Source: Candidatus Aminicenantota bacterium
GTDB lineage: Bacteria > Acidobacteriota > Aminicenantia > UBA2199
Reading direction: 5' to 3'
Assembly (NCBI GenBank): GCA_023137075.1
Contig: JAGLQA010000358.1
Location: 1-7,876, forward strand
DNA length: 7,876 nucleotides
In this document: one piece after another, positions 5,938 to 7,876 of the stretch
How positions within the stretch are numbered: the stretch's first letter is position 1
Layout: every line of letters starts with the position of its first letter
Program-made: the position numbers and the translations under genes
The notes under the pieces: generated by a model
Told to the model about the DNA's origin: nothing
Databases searched by the model: none
What the model saw: only the letters and a program-made list of their open reading frames with translations

Positions 5938-7009
5938 CGCTTGCTTTACTGTCTTCAAAGTAGTGTCGGATATAATTGGCATATAAACGGTACAATCTTA
6001 AATATTTTACATCGATTATTTTAAAACTTTTTTCATATGTGGAAACTTTATTTAAAATTTCCTCGGGTGCTTCTCCGATACTGAATCCCCTGAACCGCTC
6101 TTTTAAATGTTTTAATTTCTCAATATTCCTGCCGATGTTTTTAAATATCTCTTTAATTTTGATCTTATCATTTTCATAGGCATCTAAGATGGACCGGGAA
6201 ACAATATTGATGGGTAAAATTTTCACCAATTCAAGACACTTATCCCTGGTTAAATCGGCAAGTTGTCTACGGTTTTTATCTAAGTTATCGGCTATGTTTA
6301 TCGGTTTACCAAAGGTGATATATACATGGCCGATATTCTTAATCATCTTTAAAAAATCAAAGGCGTGGAGGGTGCGGGGTTTTCCGCCAATCACTGCCGT
6401 CATTTCCCTGTCTTCCCGGACCTTATAATAATCCAAATTAAAGGGGACAACATAGGTGTTATGTCGGGTGAACTCCTTATTTTGTTCTAAAATTTCCTCT
6501 TTGTTTTTTTCATACTCCAGCAGGGCTTCGAAGGCAGTCGGGAAAAAATCTCCATACTTCCCTTTATCGGGGATATTTCTCCTGGTTCCTTCGGGGTAAA
6601 CCATTCCGTCGATTCCGTGAGCGATGAGGTTCATGGTATAATGTTTCAACATTTTTGCGGATTCAATGATTTCCCTCCTGGTCTTCGGTCTTTTTACCAG
6701 GAATAGCCCGACCTTTTTCGAAAGGGCCTGGAAGAACTTTCCCCTTATCAGGTTGTCTCCCATCCCCGGGTAAGGGATCGGTAATTTATGTAGGTACAAC
6801 GTGGCAAGTGTTGCAGTGGTTTCCCACAGGCTCTTGTGAAGTCCGGCATAGAGAAAAACCGCGTTTTCCTGTTTTAGCTTTTTTATCGAATCGTGAATAT
6901 CCACATGGCATCTGGCCAGGTGTTCGGTCCCCCAGGTGAAAAAAATTCGTCCCAGGAAAAAAATCAGGTTATGGCGGCTGGTAATTTCTTTTTTAGAAAA
7001 CTCAAACAT
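5927..7009 (-). CDS. PlsB/PlsC-superfamily glycerolipid acyltransferase with HX4E motif
   Basis: This 360-residue protein has the four acyltransferase blocks in order. Block I is LHKSLWET at 57-64. Block II, with a PlsB-like GDNL segment at 84-87, ends in GLFLVKR at 101-107. Block III is VYPEGTRR at 137-144 and block IV is VVPFNLD at 187-193. The family transfers acyl groups to glycerol-3-phosphate or lysophosphatidate at the inner face of the membrane, the first steps of phospholipid synthesis. A hydrophobic stretch near the N-terminus (LIFFLGRIFFTWG, about 15-27) may associate with the membrane. Block I has H58 but the second catalytic residue is E63, giving HX4E instead of HX4D; the codon at 6821-6823 is GAA. 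The C-terminal 100 residues are charged and helical and resemble nothing I recognise. The ATG has TTGGAG eight bases upstream and a strong promoter. Whether it is a GPAT, an LPAAT or acylates another substrate cannot be decided here. Confidence 0.78.
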   Translation of the reverse strand: MFEFSKKEITSRHNLIFFLGRIFFTWGTEHLARCHVDIHDSIKKLKQENAVFLYAGLHKSLWETTATLATLYLHKLPIPYPGMGDNLIRGKFFQALSKKVGLFLVKRPKTRREIIESAKMLKHYTMNLIAHGIDGMVYPEGTRRNIPDKGKYGDFFPTAFEALLEYEKNKEEILEQNKEFTRHNTYVVPFNLDYYKVREDREMTAVIGGKPRTLHAFDFLKMIKNIGHVYITFGKPINIADNLDKNRRQLADLTRDKCLELVKILPINIVSRSILDAYENDKIKIKEIFKNIGRNIEKLKHLKERFRGFSIGEAPEEILNKVSTYEKSFKIIDVKYLRLYRLYANYIRHYFEDSKASAGA

Positions 7010-7038
7010 CGATTTTGCTCCAATAATTTTAAATATGA

Positions 7039-7067
7039 ATTATACCATTAATTAACGATTTTATGAA
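7039..7067 (-). promoter_or_regulatory. extended -10 promoter of the acyltransferase gene
   Basis: On the minus strand TTCATA (7067-7062, 4 of 6) is followed after 17 bases by a perfect TATAAT (7044-7039), preceded by TGG (7047-7045) to give TGGTATAAT. The predicted start near 7032 gives a leader of about 22 bases containing TTGGAG. The same nine-base string occurs in the ytxH promoter. Confidence 0.7.
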
Positions 7068-7069
7068 AT

Positions 7070-7098
7070 CCAAAACCCTTAAATATTTCGTTTTGAGG
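7070..7098 (-). terminator. weak hairpin after the EamA permease gene
   Basis: Immediately after the permease stop codon, CAAAAC and GTTTTG (7095-7090 and 7076-7071 on the minus strand) can form a stem of six to seven pairs closing a loop of about 13 bases. The following minus-strand bases (ATTTCATA) are only a poor U-tract. It may reduce read-through into the acyltransferase gene, which has its own promoter immediately downstream. Confidence 0.25.
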
Positions 7099-7876
7099 TT
7101 ATTTTTCCGATTTTTTTAGAATGAATTCATTTATGAAAAGTGCGGCAATTATAATTCCACTTCCGAGTATTAGCCTGGGAATATCCCCTTTCTCATGAAA
7201 GAAAAGGATTGAACAGGTAACTGCTAACGGAACTTTTATATTGTTAAAAACCGAAAGAGCGCCGATATTGGTTTTCCTGGCACCGTAGTTCCAGAGGAAG
7301 AAGCAAATCCCTGAAGCCAGTACTCCTAAATACAGAAGGGTAAGCAGTTGGCTCGTATCGAGGCTGAGGTTTTTCCATTCGGTAGTGATTCCGGCACCTA
7401 TAGCTGTTATTACCAGCGCCCCGAAGTAAAGCAGGGCGAAAATGTGCCTGTCCTTGATACCCTTTCGCCGGTTCATCTCTCTCTTGTAAAGAACCTGCCC
7501 GCAAGCGAAGCATATGTTTGAAACCTGGACCAGCAAAAAACCGGCAAGAAAATCTCCCTGGCCGATTTTAACCATTACCACAATGCCCATGCCCACGACG
7601 GCCAGCAGCGCGGAAAACAGGAACAGCGGGTGGAAACGCCGCTTCAGAATATCGTTTAGCAGGGTGATGTAAAGGGGGGTAAAGACTGTGAAAATCGCCA
7701 CGTAGTGGGCAGCGAGGAATTGGAAGGAATAAATATAGGTGATATACATGACCCCGTATTGAAACATACCGAAAAGAACCAGCTTCCCGGCAAATTTCGC
7801 TTCGATATTTTTGAGTCTCAAGAAGGGGATAAATATGATAAAGGCAAGAAGGATTCGCGCAAAGGCAACAAAATTG
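7099..7876 (-). CDS. EamA-domain (DMT superfamily) permease, 5' truncated by window edge
   Basis: The frame remains open to the right edge; codons upstream of the possible TTG at 7821 read NFVAFARILLAFIIFIPFLR, which is typical EamA helix-2 sequence, so the true start lies outside the window. About 259 residues are visible out of the usual 290-310, lacking roughly the first helix. The two EamA halves are visible. The first ends around LLAVVGMGIVVMV. The second begins at GDFLAGFLLVQVSNICFACGQVLYKR and includes LLYLGVLASGICFFLWNYGARK and the final helices before the lysine-rich tail FILKKSEK. Eight to nine membrane helices are predicted in this part. Proteins of this group export or take up amino acids, amines or other small metabolites; the substrate cannot be read from sequence. 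It lies 89 bp upstream of the acyltransferase gene on the same strand. Confidence 0.85.
   Translation of the reverse strand, partial: NFVAFARILLAFIIFIPFLRLKNIEAKFAGKLVLFGMFQYGVMYITYIYSFQFLAAHYVAIFTVFTPLYITLLNDILKRRFHPLFLFSALLAVVGMGIVVMVKIGQGDFLAGFLLVQVSNICFACGQVLYKREMNRRKGIKDRHIFALLYFGALVITAIGAGITTEWKNLSLDTSQLLTLLYLGVLASGICFFLWNYGARKTNIGALSVFNNIKVPLAVTCSILFFHEKGDIPRLILGSGIIIAALFINEFILKKSEK

Overview
The window holds eight protein genes and no RNA genes, mobile elements or CRISPR arrays. The cell envelope looks Gram-negative in type, because the window carries a TonB-like energy transducer with its ExbB/ExbD proton-channel partners. Base composition is moderate to low GC, with AT-rich intergenic spacers. 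Most genes with a clear leader have good Shine-Dalgarno sites. The gene mix (a divergent TldE/PmbA, YtxH, a DUF3810 metalloprotease, tonB-exbB-exbD, a PlsB-like acyltransferase, an EamA permease) is not that of a well-known model lineage. A non-proteobacterial Gram-negative phylum, possibly an uncultured one such as Aminicenantes, is a guess and cannot be settled from the sequence.

Layout. Positions 1-785 (+) hold the C-terminal part of a TldE/PmbA-like protein, cut by the left edge. Convergent to it, and read leftward, are a 77-residue YtxH membrane protein (864-1097) with its own strong promoter, and a cytoplasmic TPR protein (1237-2472). Diverging from the TPR gene, the DUF3810 membrane metalloprotease gene (2611-3783, +) has a near-consensus promoter so close to its ATG that the mRNA should be leaderless. 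It ends 5 bp from the convergent exbD stop.

Positions 3789-5842 (-) form a compact energy-transduction cluster read in the order tonB, exbB, exbD. No outer-membrane receptor is present. Positions 5927-7009 (-) hold a PlsB/PlsC-superfamily acyltransferase under a clear extended -10 promoter; its first catalytic motif is HX4E rather than the usual HX4D. Positions 7099-7876 (-) hold an EamA/DMT-family permease cut by the right edge.

The only obvious functional unit is the TonB-ExbB-ExbD inner-membrane complex. The other genes look like single-gene or two-gene units of housekeeping or unknown function. I found no convincing new multi-gene system. The points most worth checking are the HX4E acyltransferase motif, the leaderless DUF3810 gene, and extended -10 promoters sharing the string TGGTAT.
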